A DNA stretch of 64,000 nt from Chromera velia (taxonomy: Eukaryota; Sar; Chromeraceae), in contig JAHBMJ010000001.1 in assembly GCA_018398765.1 (NCBI GenBank), forward strand, positions 46,252-110,251, read 5' to 3'. How positions within the stretch are numbered: position 1 is the stretch's first letter; the number at the start of each line of letters is the position of its first letter. This document shows positions 34,801 to 47,000 of this stretch, in pieces. Both the position numbers and the translations under genes were made by a program. The notes beneath the pieces were generated by a model that saw only the letters and a program-made list of their open reading frames with translations, was not told the DNA's origin and did not search any database.

Positions 34801-36798
34801 GTTGCACCCTGCCATGTTCTGATCTGCCAGGAAGACCTCGCCTCCCTGTCTCTTGTGGGGGTAGGAGGCCACTCTGGGCCCGAAGCAGACCATGACGTTA
34901 TTGTCGGGCTGGAAGATGTGGTGCTTGTCGGCGTGGTTGTTGGAGGGCCTGATGAAGGTGGACCAGGGGAGGATCTCGCGGATCTGCATCAACAGAGGGA
35001 GGCATTTTGTGTGTTTGAGGTGCATAGACAGTGATCATACGTGCCCCCAGCAGCACCACGGCTGAAGAAAGTTGACGGGCAGGAACGTATCCAAGAGGAA
35101 GGCAGAGGCGTCAAGGAGTGAAAATGGCGAGCAGGGAGGAAAATGAAAGAAGGCTAGAAAAGACACCTCTTTTCTTTCCGTATTCTTTCGAAAGAAAAGT
35201 TCTTTCTGACCAAACAAAAAGCAATGTGGATGGAAGAAGAGATATGCCTCCCCATGCACTCACCTTCTTCCTTGCATCAAGAATGACGTCCGTATCTCCT
35301 GCTCTGTTATCGTCAGCGTTCTTGAATCCCAAGTGCTCGTCGATTTCCTTCAGTTTGTCTTTGTCGCCCTTGAAGAATCCTGTGCCGATCTTATTGGCTG
35401 TAGTCACGTACCTGCAGACAGTCAGGCAGAAATCGACAACAGAGCAAGAAGGGAATAGATCAGCGGAAGATTGAGAATCAATGGAGGAGTTTCAATGGAG
35501 GGACAAGATAGTAAGAATCAATAAAGGAGAATCAATGGAATAGAATCAATGGAGGGATAAGATCGAAACACAAGACGGTAACCGCGGCAAAAAGTCAGTT
35601 GACAACTCACACGCTACGATATGGACGCACATTCACAAAGAAGGTCCTAATCAATTACCCCCCCGCTCTCTCTCCACCCCCCTACCTGTACATCTCTGAG
35701 AGGGGTGAGTGGAAGTTGCTGAGGTACTCTAAGTTCCAGTCGATTGAGGCGATTTCCTGCAAGAGAGGAGAGGAGGAGAAATCAGTAAGTGAGTGAGTGA
35801 GTGAGTGAGTGAGCGAGCGAGCGAGCGAGTGTGTGTGTGTGTGAGAGAGAGAGAGGGGGGGAGAGAGAGAGAGAGGGAGGGAGAGAGAGAGAGAATGAGT
35901 GTTGGGGTGACAGAGATGATGTGCGCAATGAGGTCGAGGGGAAAGAAGAGGAACGCAGAGGAACGCCAGACTTCACCATCCACACGCACATACAGAAAGA
36001 GGGGCGCTTCTTTTATCACCTGAAAATGCATTGCTATTTTCAGCACATTGATCCAATTAAAGGGGTAAGCGTCTCCCTCCAACCCCGCTTTCTTCAAACT
36101 CCAACAGGCATCTTCCTATAACGGTCAGAATGCCACCAAGTAGGTCTACTCTATCTCCCCACCCACCGACAGACAGACAGACCTGCACGTGCATTGCAGT
36201 GCCGCACCTCAACGGGATGAGGTTCATCTTGAAGTACTCCTCGATGATTTTCTCTCTGGTCATGCCGGGCGTTGCCCTGGTCGTCTGGTTCACAGACACG
36301 TTCTCCATCTCGAACATCGTCACCTTCACAAACTCCCAATCGGGAATCCAGCTGCAGTCAATCATTCAGGCAGACAGGCAGGCAAGGATGAAATGGAAAC
36401 AGACAAACACATCAATACATAAACACACACACATACACACAGGGAGAAGTGATGCAAAGCGACGGTCCTGCCCACACACAGACAAAGACACAGACACGCG
36501 CATAGGCAGGCAGGCAAAGAGGCGGACAGACAGCCAGCCAGACGGGCGAACGAGCAGACAGGTGTATGCGTGGGCTTATCCCTTGACCGTTTGTTCTTTC
36601 CCTCACCCCATTTGAAAGACAGACAGCCAGACAGACCAATTAAGCAGCTGACGTACCGCATGCAGATGTAGAAGGAAAGCATATGGTCGAGCATGCCGTC
36701 AATGCTCATGTGGTTGATCTGCTCAACGAGGTCCCTCACGTGGCCCTTTGCCTCCTCGGCGCTCTGGTACTCCTTGCTCTGCAACTCACACACACACA

Positions 36799-36836
<38 letters not shown>

Positions 36837-38350
36837 CATACACACATACACATACACACACACACACATACACATACACACACATATATATATATATATA
36901 TATACATATGTATACATGCATACAGAGAGAGAGAGAAAAAGGAAGAGTCGGCTTAAGGGGCAAAGCGGAAGGAGGAGCCAGCCGACCATGTGCTGGTTTG
37001 TTCCGTCTTTCAATCAGTGAGTGGAGACAAAAGGTTGCAGGTTCAAACACAACGGTGGATAGGGAGAAAGGGAATATAGGGGGGCTGGGTCAGCAAGAAG
37101 AAAGAGCTCATTTACCAACCAAGCAAGCACAAGCCAATTGAACAAACAAACAAACAAATAAACAAACGAACAGGCAGACCAACCAACCGACCTGGAGTCT
37201 GGGAACATCGTTGACGTCTGCAGCTTCTTCAGAGGACGCGAACATCAGTCTGGACTCTTTGGGAGTCCTCCAAAGGCCCTTCACTCCATGTGCGAAGTCG
37301 GATTTCTCCTGTGTCTGCCAGCCGAGTCTCTTCTCACACTCCTTGGCATCAGCCTTGTACTCACAGCACACGACCTTGCCGACGTTCTCGGGTCGAGTAG
37401 CCATCATCCAGCACCTCTCTGCGCAGGCGTGTTTGGACTCCACGTTCCGGTCGTACACCAGAATGTCGTTATTCTTCCCAGTCGTCTCCTTGTACTTGTC
37501 CGCGCTTGTGATCTTGCCCTCCTCTCTCTCGCACTTCGTGTGCGGAGTCCTGCAGACAACAGGAAAGAGAACAGACATGCGAACAGATACAAGAAAAGAA
37601 AAAAACACATGCATACAGGAAAAGAGGGGGAGGATTCCCGCCAGGCGACCCGGCTATGAGTGAGTACTTCTGAATGGATTCGGCGGTCCCCCTCGCACCT
37701 TGCACCCTCTCACTCAATCTGCCCATTGCCATTCTGGTTGTTCAAACAACATGTATATATGTGAAGAAATAAATACATGCATACAAACTAACTGTATGCA
37801 AGTATATTCATATTTTTGAAAAATCTCCCAATCATTCAGAAGAATAGTCTTTCTGCCTGAGTGCCTGCCTGCCTGACCATTTGGGATCGTCCACAGCTTT
37901 GTCTTCTGAGAATTTGTACTTGGGGTCCATGAAGAGGGGCTTCTCGAATTCCGAAAAGTCGCAGTGGTCCTCCAGCCACGTCTCGTCGAATTTGACTCCA
38001 GTGCGGTGGACCTGCTTGGGCTTCACCCACTCGTCTTTGGAAATGGGCGTCCTCTCGTCTCTCTCGGCGACGATGTCGATGTCAGAGGCGTCGTCCAACT
38101 CACTGCTGTCGAGAATAGGGTTGGGTGTCGGTCTGGTCACGGGTGCCTCGGGTGCTTCGTCGACCTCCTCTTCTGAGGGGCCGGGCTCCGGGGTAGGCTC
38201 AACGACGACCGAATCCGTAGCGTCCATGTCATCTCCTCGCTCCAGTTCCAAGAGGTGGGGGGCCATTCGTGGTATGGAGGGCTCTAGAGAGTACTGACTG
38301 GCAGAGACAGCCAGAGCCGCCAGTGGGGAGACGAGAAGGAGAGTTCTCAT
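31808..38350 (-). CDS. Large secreted protein of unknown function
   Basis: Sixteen exons: 38350-37878, 37549-37192, 36778-36657, 36351-36183, 36115-36020, 35756-35686, 35411-35264, 34983-34777, 34504-34304, 34029-33962, 33871-33833 (3' end uncertain), 33697-33563, 33326-33210, 32946-32709, 32489-32229 and 31912-31808; total about 935 aa, all phases closing. It starts with a clear signal peptide (MRTLLLVSPLAALAVSA), followed by an acidic Pro/Glu linker. The second exon has a Cys-rich module (CAERCWMMATRPENVGKVVCC...CEKRLG) reminiscent of PAN/apple-type folds, but too weak to assign. Further paired cysteines (CKTLDDATGCVKC; SCPCDVGDF) and N-glycosylation sequons (NVSVNQT, NDT, NVT) support passage through the secretory pathway. 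No transmembrane segment follows the signal peptide. I do not recognise the family. Introns 1, 2, 4, 9 and 14 open with donor-type tetranucleotide repeats. Confidence 0.82.
35787..35894. repeat. (GTGA)n, (GCGA)n and (GA)n microsatellites
   Basis: Simple repeats in intron 5 of the minus-strand secreted-protein gene. Confidence 0.9.
36783..36910. repeat. (CA)n and (TA)n microsatellite
   Basis: CACACATACACA tracts followed by ATATATAT, directly upstream (in gene direction) of the exon starting at 36778 of the secreted-protein gene. Confidence 0.92.
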
Positions 38351-39132
38351 GGTGTTGGCCGGTCAAGTTGGAAGAGTTGGGACTTGAAAAAAAGCAGTTA
38401 CGCAGCCAGGGACCAATCTGTTCTTCCTTTGATAACACCGAGAGGGAACAGACCGGGTTGGTTTGAGAGCAAGATGTCAAGCGAAACCTGCTCGGGAGAA
38501 TGATCAATCCAACGATGTGATCGAAAACTGCATGCATGTCGATCGAATCGATCATCGGAAGTAAATTAATTTTCAAATTAAGGTATGGAATGCATGCATG
38601 CATCAATCTATTAAAATAATATATATATATATGTACGTATAAAAAATAATCAGCAATTAAATTAAATTAATTTATCAAATTATTAAATTCAATACAGAGC
38701 TTCAAATACAGAAGGCCTTATAGTATATACATATTGGCATTTAGTATTTATGCGCTGCATTTACACAAATATTAAATTTGATTGAATTTTGCATGTTTTT
38801 TTTTTGTCAGAAAAAAGCAAAATTCTACAATACTGAAAATATGCCCCGGCATGCCCAGGACCATGCATGCAGGCTCTCATTCAGCGAACTGTTTTTCTGT
38901 GCCGGGGTCTCGGGTTGTCAGATCGAGGCGGCGGTGCTGGCAGCCATTAACAAGAGAATCTATCAACCACTTCAGGCCCGTGTCCTGATACTCATACCAC
39001 CGGATACACACAGCACCAGGATTGTGTGGACCGCCCGGGGTGGCTTGCAGGCACAGCACAGTCTGACTCAGGTTTTTGTACTGAGCTAGGTCGATAGAGC
39101 CCTCTCTCCCCCCCGACGGCTGGGTCAGCTCG
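38351..39132. promoter_or_regulatory. Divergent intergenic region with AT-rich core
   Basis: About 780 bp between the divergent starts of the secreted-protein gene and the plastid-candidate gene. The core at 38560-38860 is strongly AT-rich with (AT)n at about 38617-38632 and GCATGCATGCATGCATC near 38590-38603. No defined promoter motif can be assigned. Confidence 0.4.
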
Positions 39133-41020
39133 ATGGGGGGAGGCTTTCTGTGCTTGTGCTGGTTCAGAGTTCTCTTTTGGCTGGTTGTGTGCTTGTCTGG
39201 ACCTGCGCTTGGTTTCAGGTTCCCAGGGAATTCCGGTAGCCCTTTTGTGTTTGCCCCCTCACGAAGGAATCTTTCGACTGCCGTCTCCGACAGGGGGCAA
39301 ACAGAAGAAGTCCCAGAAAGGGCAGAAGTCCCCCCAGCAAATCCCGACTTACCGGGACCAGATGAACCCAGGCAAGAAGAGGCCGGGGCCCCTCCCCCGA
39401 TGGCCACAGGAACGATGTGTCTTCGGCACCCCCCACCGGCCACTTCCGTCTCCGACCTGAGTGCCCAGGACACAGACGGTCTCGGTTGGTGGCCGCAGGA
39501 GCCTGAGGGCGGCGTGAAGGACCCTGTGTTTCCAGAGGCCCCCATTGATCTTGAGTTCTTCGATGTGTTCATCAGGGCCACCCAGAACAATGAGGATACG
39601 GTGCCTGATGAGGCCTTAGAGGAATTAGCTCGGCAGATTCGTGAGAAGAGCGCCGTCTCCTGGGACGCACCGTCTCTCTTATCCCTGGAGACGGCAACTC
39701 GGCATGATGGAGAGTCTACGAAGGAGTCCGAGTCAGACCTGCTGGATGTTTTGTGCACCCGTGACTTTCTGGCAGCAGACGACTTATTCGAGAGTGTCAT
39801 CGTGGGGGGGGAGAAATCACTTCGCCGTGCGAAAGTAAAGGCTCTTCGAGAGGGGGTGCCGGACGGAGAGAGCCGGGAGGTACTGGAGAAAAAGGCCGTC
39901 TTCGCACACATGTGAGTGGAGGGCAATCGTGAATTATTCTTTCTTTCTTTCTTGTTGTGCGTGAACATCTTTGGGGAGGGGACAGTTTTCAATGGACTTC
40001 TGCGATCTGCTTTGGGGAGTGGTAGAAGGAGAAAGAAAAGGAAGTGGACAATGGAGAGTGGTCTGACGCATGGAACCAATTCTGACTTCTCTGACCTTTT
40101 ACTGTCTCTCTGTCTTTCTCTCTGTCCGACTGTTTGATTGTCTGCTTTGGTGCCGGGGTGGTTATATGTGTCGGTTTGTCTGTTGCCTGACAAGAAGCGA
40201 ATGAGACAAGCAGGCGGCATCCCTTTATTGTGCAGAAAGTGTGTGAAAAGATGGCTGGACGGTCAGACGCTCGCTCCCCTTTTCTTCCCCTTGTTCCGCA
40301 CACAAACAGAATATTGGACCCATTTTTCACCCTCGATTTTGCTCTGTCGCTAGTACAATTCATAGATAGAAAATGTGTGTGTCCATTGCCTGTTTGCAGC
40401 CTGGCTGCGAGGGCCACCCTTCAAGATCGGGCAGGTAAGGTGACTGCGGGCCTTTTGTCCTCGTGGGAGGCGCTGAAGATGCTCAAGAACCTCCAGGGAT
40501 CATCCCATCCTTCTACAAGGTTCACTGAGGAAGTGGCAAAGGACACACGGAGAAGGTGGGCAAACAGGCAGCTTTTGTTTGTTTGTTTGTGTGTTTGTGT
40601 GTTTGCGTGTTTTTCTTTTTGTTGGTATGTCAAAATAGGAAAACGGCCAGGAAGGGCCTGTCCGTGGTGTAGGAGGATAGAAAGGAACGGCTTTCTCTAG
40701 AGCTCTGTCTGTCTTTATTTCTTTGTTCAGCCAGGGAGGGACCTCCTCCCTCCGACAAAATCCCCGATTGACAATGGAATGAATTTGTTGAATCGATAAC
40801 TTCAGACCCCCCCGTGCTCTTTTTGAAGGGAATCAAGTCGACTCGCCTCTCTCCTTCAACTCTTTTCGAGATGGAGAAAAAAAAGGAATTCGGTGAGGTT
40901 GTCACGCATGCCATGCTCACGTGCCGGATAGATTAATACATGGATGGATGGATGACAGAATGGATGGATGAGTCTTGAATTGCATTCAACGGTTGCAGGT
41001 ACGACCAGTGTGGAGGATGA
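39133..41020 (+). CDS. Candidate plastid-targeted protein of unknown function
   Basis: Three exons: 39133-39911 (donor GTGAGT), 40400-40555 and 40999-41020, giving 318 aa. The N terminus has a hydrophobic signal peptide (CLCWFRVLFWLVVCLSGPALG) followed directly by FRFPGNSGSPFVFAPSRRN, a Phe-led, Ser/Arg-rich segment of the type used as a transit peptide in secondary-plastid algae. After a Pro/Glu linker, a largely helical region begins (PIDLEFFDVFIRATQNNED; DEALEELARQIREKS; SLRRAKVKALREG), continuing into exon 2 (WEALKMLKNLQG). It ends DTRRRYDQCGG. No family recognised. Exon 2 is extended through an internal GTAAGG at 40435 because the reading frame beyond it is protein-like. A longer open frame on the opposite strand is judged a shadow. 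Confidence 0.62.
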
Positions 41021-41512
41021 TAAAGCGCCCAGCCCTGAGAGGAACGACCTGACAGGAACGGAGAGAGAGAGGGGTGGGGGACAGCATTTGCAAACAGAGA
41101 GTTGCGTATGTGCCTCTCTCTGACTCTCTCTGTCTGTCTGTCGTTTCAAACCTCAGGTGCTGGGCTTTCTTTGCTTGGGCAACGGTTCCGTGCTCAATTC
41201 TTCCCTCCGCTCGATCGACTTCTTTGATCGTCTACCTTTTTTTATTCTCTGGTTTGGCATGAAAGGGCCTGGGTCAAGTTGGCGTCTCTCTCTTTTCCTC
41301 TCTGCCCTGTCGCGTCGCTTTGCTTCTACTCCCGTTTTATTGGTGGAGGGAACGGAAGAAAGGAGACGGGAGAGAATTGAGGGAAGTAGATCGAAGAGAT
41401 GCAACGGACACGCCCACCCTCCATGAATGATTGATTGCATGGTGTCTTTTGTCTTTTGCGTGTCGAATTTTAAAAACATGCGTGTGAGGTTCTCTCCTTG
41501 TCTGCATTAGAA

Positions 41513-41552
<40 letters not shown>

Positions 41553-42640
41553 GCCTGCCTGCCTTTGAGAGCGCTTACGGCCTACTGTGGATGTTGTGGA
41601 GTGCGGGGATGAAGCAGACCAAGAGGAATCTTCTTTTATTGATTTCTCTTTCTGCTTCTGTCAGATCAGCCCCTGAAACGTCTGCATGTGCTGGTTGGTG
41701 GGTGGATGAGGGGCGAATTGCGGTCTGGTTTTATCGGGCGTAGATTAGACGTGGAGAGGCGCCCCAGCTGTTGGCACATGTGTGTGCGTGTGTGGGTGAA
41801 TGAGTGTGGAAGAATAAGTGTGTGTGAGTGCGTTGCCTACCCAAACGAGTGGATTTGTGTCGGACAATGAAGCTGGAATGGAAAACGATTCCTTGTACGT
41901 GTACGAACGTGTGCAAACATTTTTTAAAACAAGAAAGAGCCCGAATGTGCATTCGTGATTCTGGATGTAATGTGGAAAAAACGGTCTTGTAAGCTCGCCT
42001 CCTGCCCCTCTGACCGAATGGACGTTTCTTTCGTTCACTTCACGTTTTGGGAGTGCTTTCAATCAGTCAATACTTCCTTCCTGCGAAGAACTAGGCGCAA
42101 ATTTCGGTTCGGTTGCCGGGAACGCCGCGTTCTGAGGGCCATCTCTTTCTCTGGTTGTGTTGACTTGATTGGAACTCCCCTTGCAGACATGCAGTCGATC
42201 GCTTTTTTCGGTCTTTGGTCGATCCTGCTGTGAAGCCAGCCGCTTGTTTGTGCTTGCGTGCAAGAAATAGGGCAGCTCCTCTCCCTTCTCACTAGGGCCA
42301 GGCATACGATCAGTCGAACCACCAGAGTTCCCTCCCTCATGCAATTGGTTGAGTGAGTCCGGCCATGCATTCCAAGGAGGTGTGTGCAGGTCGCATGGTG
42401 GATCTGACATGATGCAGTGCATGCAGGGTGAAGGGAGGGTGGAGTATTGACGGACACGTTCGCCATGCCAGGGAACTTGCTGAGGGAAGCGTGGGTCAGA
42501 GAATCAAGTGGACTGCTTCTGGGAAGATCGATCGATCGATGCATGGATGAGGAAATGATCGATCGACATGCACTGCAAAGGGGAGGAGTGCTTGAGCGTA
42601 CGAGCCGCTGAATCTTCCGTGACACAAGTTCTGTCGCATT
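41021..42640. other. Intergenic region, no supported gene
   Basis: Mixed-composition sequence with a (GT)n tract at 41515-41552. Open frames up to 188 codons at 41955-42625 on either strand lack domains, targeting signals or splice-linked neighbours. Confidence 0.4.
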
Positions 42641-42860
42641 CTCAAACGTCTTTAGTGCACAACTTCAGAATTTGCCTTCTGGGCCTATAATCAGGTCTAG
42701 AGTCGTCAGTCGTGCAGCCATTTTTTTTGTACAAAAAATAAACTCTTGCATAAACTATATATCTATTAGATTCTGTTATCATCATTATCATCATCATACG
42801 CCATCGCTATCGGTTCATAATAGGCGTCTAGCGTTCGGCAAGTCATAACACGTAAGGCAG
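42641..42860. repeat. AT-rich island with inverted copy of a dispersed repeat
   Basis: On the minus strand 42840-42776 reads GAACGCTAGACGC...ATAGCGATGGCGTATGATGA...GATGATAACAG, homologous to about 30990-31090 on the plus strand. A poly-T/poly-A snapback is at 42722-42740. Confidence 0.55.
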
Positions 42861-42868
42861 ATTGTTAA

Positions 42869-44084
42869 ATGATGGACCCTCTAATACTACCTCGAATCCT
42901 CGATAGTATAACCCACTTTCATCCATCCACATACACTCTCTCACCCCTGTCATACCCACAGCACACTCGAAACGTACCCCACCTCCGTTTTGGATCCAAC
43001 TTTTGCCTTTCGTCTTCGCATGCACGCAGGCTGCTGAGGTTTGGCTGTTGCGCAGTTTCTTGTGATAAGGACTTGACCGCTGACCGCGCCCTTCGTATGC
43101 TTGCAGTCAAGAGGGCTGGCTACCAACATCTGGAGGGTTCCTTGGGATCTCTATCCCCACTCACGTGCACGCCTCTCCAAAGATCAGGGGGAAGGAAGCG
43201 AGGAGGGGGCAGTCGGAGGGTGAACACGAGGGCTGAAGGTCAAACAGGGATCATCTCTCGTGTATGTGTGTGTGTGTGTATGTGTGTGTGTGTGTGTGTG
43301 TGTGTATGTGAGGTGAGAGAAAAAGAGAGAGAACTTACTTGGTTCGTCTTTCCCTCTTTCTGCTTTACAGTTTGTCCGACCTTTCTGCCAACTATCCTCT
43401 TTAGAGTCGGTCCCAAGAACGAAGAACGGACAGACAGATAGGCGGAGGTGAGGGAGGAAGAACGGACATACTAACAAGAGGGACTGACTGTCTGCTTCTT
43501 TTCTTGTCACCATCTTCTTTACTTCATACACACCTACACATACACATACACACACAGAGAGAAAGAGAGAGAGAGAGAGAGAGGGAGGGAGGGAGGGAGG
43601 GAGGGAGGGAGAGAGGGAGGGAGAGCCAGAGAGCCAAAGACACAGACAGAGAGACAGAGACAGAAAGAGACGGAGGGGCAGAGGGAATGTATTTGTTGCC
43701 TTTTGCTACTATCCTTTGCCTCTCAGACACAGAGACGAAGACAGACAGAAAGACTGAGAGATTCTCTGTGTCTGCAACATAGTTGAAGGAACAAAAGCGG
43801 GGGTCATAAAAAGTGGCGACAGAATTAACGGAAAGAATTTGTCTATGCCTGCCTCTCCGTCTGATTATCTGTCTGCCTCTCTGTCTGCGATGTAAAGGGA
43901 GAAAGGGAAAAGGAAAGACACACGCAGTCCATTAGCCCTCTCTGTCTCGGTCGTTTCTTTTTTCAAAGAGAAAAAGAAGAGGATGAGATAGCATGAAGAA
44001 TGAAACATACAGTCCGTCCGTCTGTCGGCTCGTCTCTCTGTCTATGACGGGAAGAAGAGGAGCAAAAGGCAAAAAATGTATTCC

Positions 44085-44116
<32 letters not shown>

Positions 44117-44134
44117 GTCTGTCTGTCTGTCTGT

Positions 44135-44165
<31 letters not shown>

Positions 44166-44495
44166 CTGCTGTTGCTGCCTTGTAAGCGAAAGTAGAAGAA
44201 AAGAAACGAACACGTCCAGATGGAAAGAATGTGGAAGTGTAAAGGTGTAAGCCTGCACTGGGCAAAGAAGGGCCGCAGGGTACGCCTGGAGCAGCTGCTC
44301 TGTCTGTCTCTCTGTCTGCCTGTCTGTCTGTTACCCTTCCACTGAGAGAGCGCACCAAAAGAAAAAAGAAAGAAACAGAAGAGAATGAAGAAGGAGAAAA
44401 AGGGAAAGAAAAGATGATTTAGTCTGTCTATCTGTTTGTTTGTCTGTCTGTCTGTCGTGTTCATGAAGAAAAGAAGGGAGGAGAAGAAACATGTA

Positions 44496-44531
<36 letters not shown>

Positions 44532-45036
44532 GCCTGCCTGCCTGCCTGTCTGTCTGTCTGTCTGTCTGTGTAGAAGAAACATATAGTCTGTCTCTCTGTT
44601 GCATTCATAAAGAAAAGGAGTGAGAAGAAGAAGAAACATGTAATCTGTCTGTCTGTCTGTCCATCTGTTTGTCTGTTCTTTTGTTTTTATTCTTTCTTTC
44701 TTTTTGTGTGTGGTGTTCATGAAAAAAAAGAGGGAGAAGAAGAAGAAACATATAGTCTATCTGTCTGTCTGTCTGTCTGTCTTTCTCTCTTTCTTTCTGT
44801 CTGTCTGTCTGCCTGCCTGCCTGCCTGCCTGCCTGTCTGTCTGTCTATCTGTCTGTCTGTTCATGAAAAAAAGAAGGGAGAGGAAGAAACATATAGTCCC
44901 TCTTTCTTTCTTTCTTTTTGTCTGTTGTGTTCATGAAGAAAAAGAGGGAGAAGAAGAAGAAACATATAGTTTGTCTGAAGAGAATGAAGAAGAACAAAAA
45001 GGAAAAAAAAGATGATATAGTCTGTCTCTGTCTTTA

Positions 45037-45071
<35 letters not shown>

Positions 45072-45830
45072 GTCTCTCTCTCTCGCTCTCTCGTTCTTGC
45101 TCTGTGTGTGTGTATGTGTGTGTGTATACTGATTTTCTTTCTCTTTCTCTCTTCCTCTTTCTCTTTCTTCCAATGTTTATCCGTGGGACTATCCGTCCGT
45201 CTTTCTATCCGTTAGTGTGGCCCCTTCAATCAAGCAAAGCCTGCCTACATGGATTTTCTCTTCTAACTCTTTTATTCCTCTCTCCATCCCTTTGTTCCTT
45301 GTCAATTAATTTCTATCCATCCACCGCATATCCTCCTGCGTGCATGCTCGTAAGACAGGCAGCCGCGCATGCATGATAGATGCGTTGCACGCATACTTGG
45401 AGATGGATGGCTTGATTGCTGTCTGTCACTCTGACCGTCCCTTCTGATTCATCTTCTCCTCTCTTCTCTTCTCCTCTCGTCTCCTTTCCTCTCTCTCCTC
45501 TCCTTTCTTCTCCCTTGTCCGTTTCTGTCCTGAAAGAAAACGAAAAGAGAGCTAGGCGAAGGAGGGAAGGCTGCCGCGGGAGGGACTCTTTTACCGTCAG
45601 TCAGTGAGTCAGTCAGTCAGTGAGTCAGTCAGTGAGTCAGTCAGTTAGTGAGTTAGTCAGTGAGTCAGTCAGTGAGTCAGTCAGTCAGTGAGTCAGTCAG
45701 TCAGTCAGTCAGTCAGTGAGTCAGTCAGTCAGTCAGTCAGTCAGTCAGTGAGTCAGTCAGTCAGTCAGTCAGTCAGTCAGTTAGTCAGTCGGTCGGTCGG
45801 TCAGTCAGTCAGTCAGGCGGTCAATCAGTC
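42869..45830. repeat. Block of simple repeats, (TCTG)n, (GA)n, (GT)n and (GTCA)n
   Basis: Dense microsatellites: (GT)n at 43262-43312, (GA/GGGA)n at 43556-43625, (TCTG)n plus (GGCT)n at 44085-44162, repeated cassettes of (TCTG)n followed by GAAGAAGAAACATATAGT at 44420-44980, (CT)n at 45038-45098 and (GTCA)n with GTGA variants at 45597-45830. The cassette structure (microsatellite plus about 40 bp AAGAAAAAAGAGGGAGAAGAAGAAGAAACAT) recurs at least five times. A 190-codon frame starting at 42869 is mostly repeat-driven and not called. Confidence 0.85.
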
Positions 45831-45839
45831 TTTTTTTGA

Positions 45840-47000
45840 GTGAAAGGAAGAAAGGGGGCCGTGCTTGGTTTGGAAGAACGACTGCATGCATGAATGTTTC
45901 AAGATGAACCTCAGCGACATGATTGTATGCGGAGTTTTGCACACGGTCCTTTCATTTTAATTTGACTGGTCTTTCTATCTATCAAAGAAAAGAGAAGAAA
46001 AGCAAAGCCCTATAGTCTATTTGTTCGTCTTACTCTATATGTTTACCCGCCTCAGTTCTGGCATGTTTATGTAAAATCTAGTGCAAAATGTAGTACTTCG
46101 ATTATATGTTGTAATGATACTTTCAGAATGAAAGTCCGATTAAACCTAGGATTAAACCTATAAGATTAAAAGCCCAGCTCTAGGTATAAACACAGTAATT
46201 CAATTAAAGTTTTTTTTAGTCCTAGCTTTAGTCTTCTTAGTTAAATTTCACATCAAATTTAACAATGTTTCACGAGTATAATATGTAGAAAAGGATTGTT
46301 TATCGTACTGATTTTTATAAAATTATAAATTTATTTTAATTTGATTTTTGATTGATTGATTGATATGTTCCGCCCTAGGGCCTTCCCGCTATGTCTATCT
46401 GTCGCCAGAGCTAGCAGGGTTTAATTACTATTCATATGGAACATTCTCCTGATATTACTCCTTCATCCCTGTGTGATTGCCTGAGCCCACCCGGAAGAGG
46501 AAGAAAGAATTAAAGAGAAGTGAGAGGCAGTATGGTATTGGGATGCGAAGTAGAAAAAAGTTTGGACCAAGTTGTCTGCGCCGGAAGAGGGCATTGCTAT
46601 CAGCTGAAGTAGTAAGTTAGATGGAAGACCTAGTGGAAGACCTTCACCTGGGAGCCAGCAGCTTTGATGAAGAAACATGCTTTTCAAGAGATTGAAGCTT
46701 CTGATGAATCTGATCTGAAGTGTTAATTAAGGTAGTATAGCTTTGCGTCCTAGAAAATATAAACTTTTCGCTGCCCTAGTCCCTGCCTAACGTTAGAAGT
46801 ATCCAGCTACCTCTGGATATGGATAACGACGGCGCGTGACCGCACGTCATAGTCATAGTCATTCTCTTGATATTACTCCTTCAAAAAATCATGTATAATC
46901 ATACAAAAACTAGCCCAAAAAAATGAAAAAATACTGGCCTTAGTAGCTTGCATGAGTGTTAAAGAATGGTATAGTAGACCGGTTTAGAGACAGGTGTAAA
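45840..47000. other. AT-rich island with direct repeats, no gene
   Basis: ATTCTC(C/T)TGATATTACTCCTTCA occurs at about 46443-46467 and 46862-46884, flanking a 400-bp segment. Inside the second half, about 46742-46830 (CTAGAAAATA...CCTGCCTAACGTTA...AGTATCCAGCTACCTCTGG) matches about 61047-61140. A 74-codon frame on the minus strand (46463-46687) has no identifiable relatives from inspection. Confidence 0.5.

Noticed and set aside
38877-40220. 447-codon minus-strand open frame
   Set aside because: Its Ser/Arg/Lys-rich translation lacks domains, and it runs antisense to a plus-strand frame that has a signal peptide, helical protein-like sequence and exons that splice in phase. Treated as a shadow, though this is not certain without transcripts.
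42869-43441. 190-codon plus-strand open frame as a gene
   Set aside because: The second half is (GT)n repeat and the first half has no domain, targeting signal or splice-linked neighbour.
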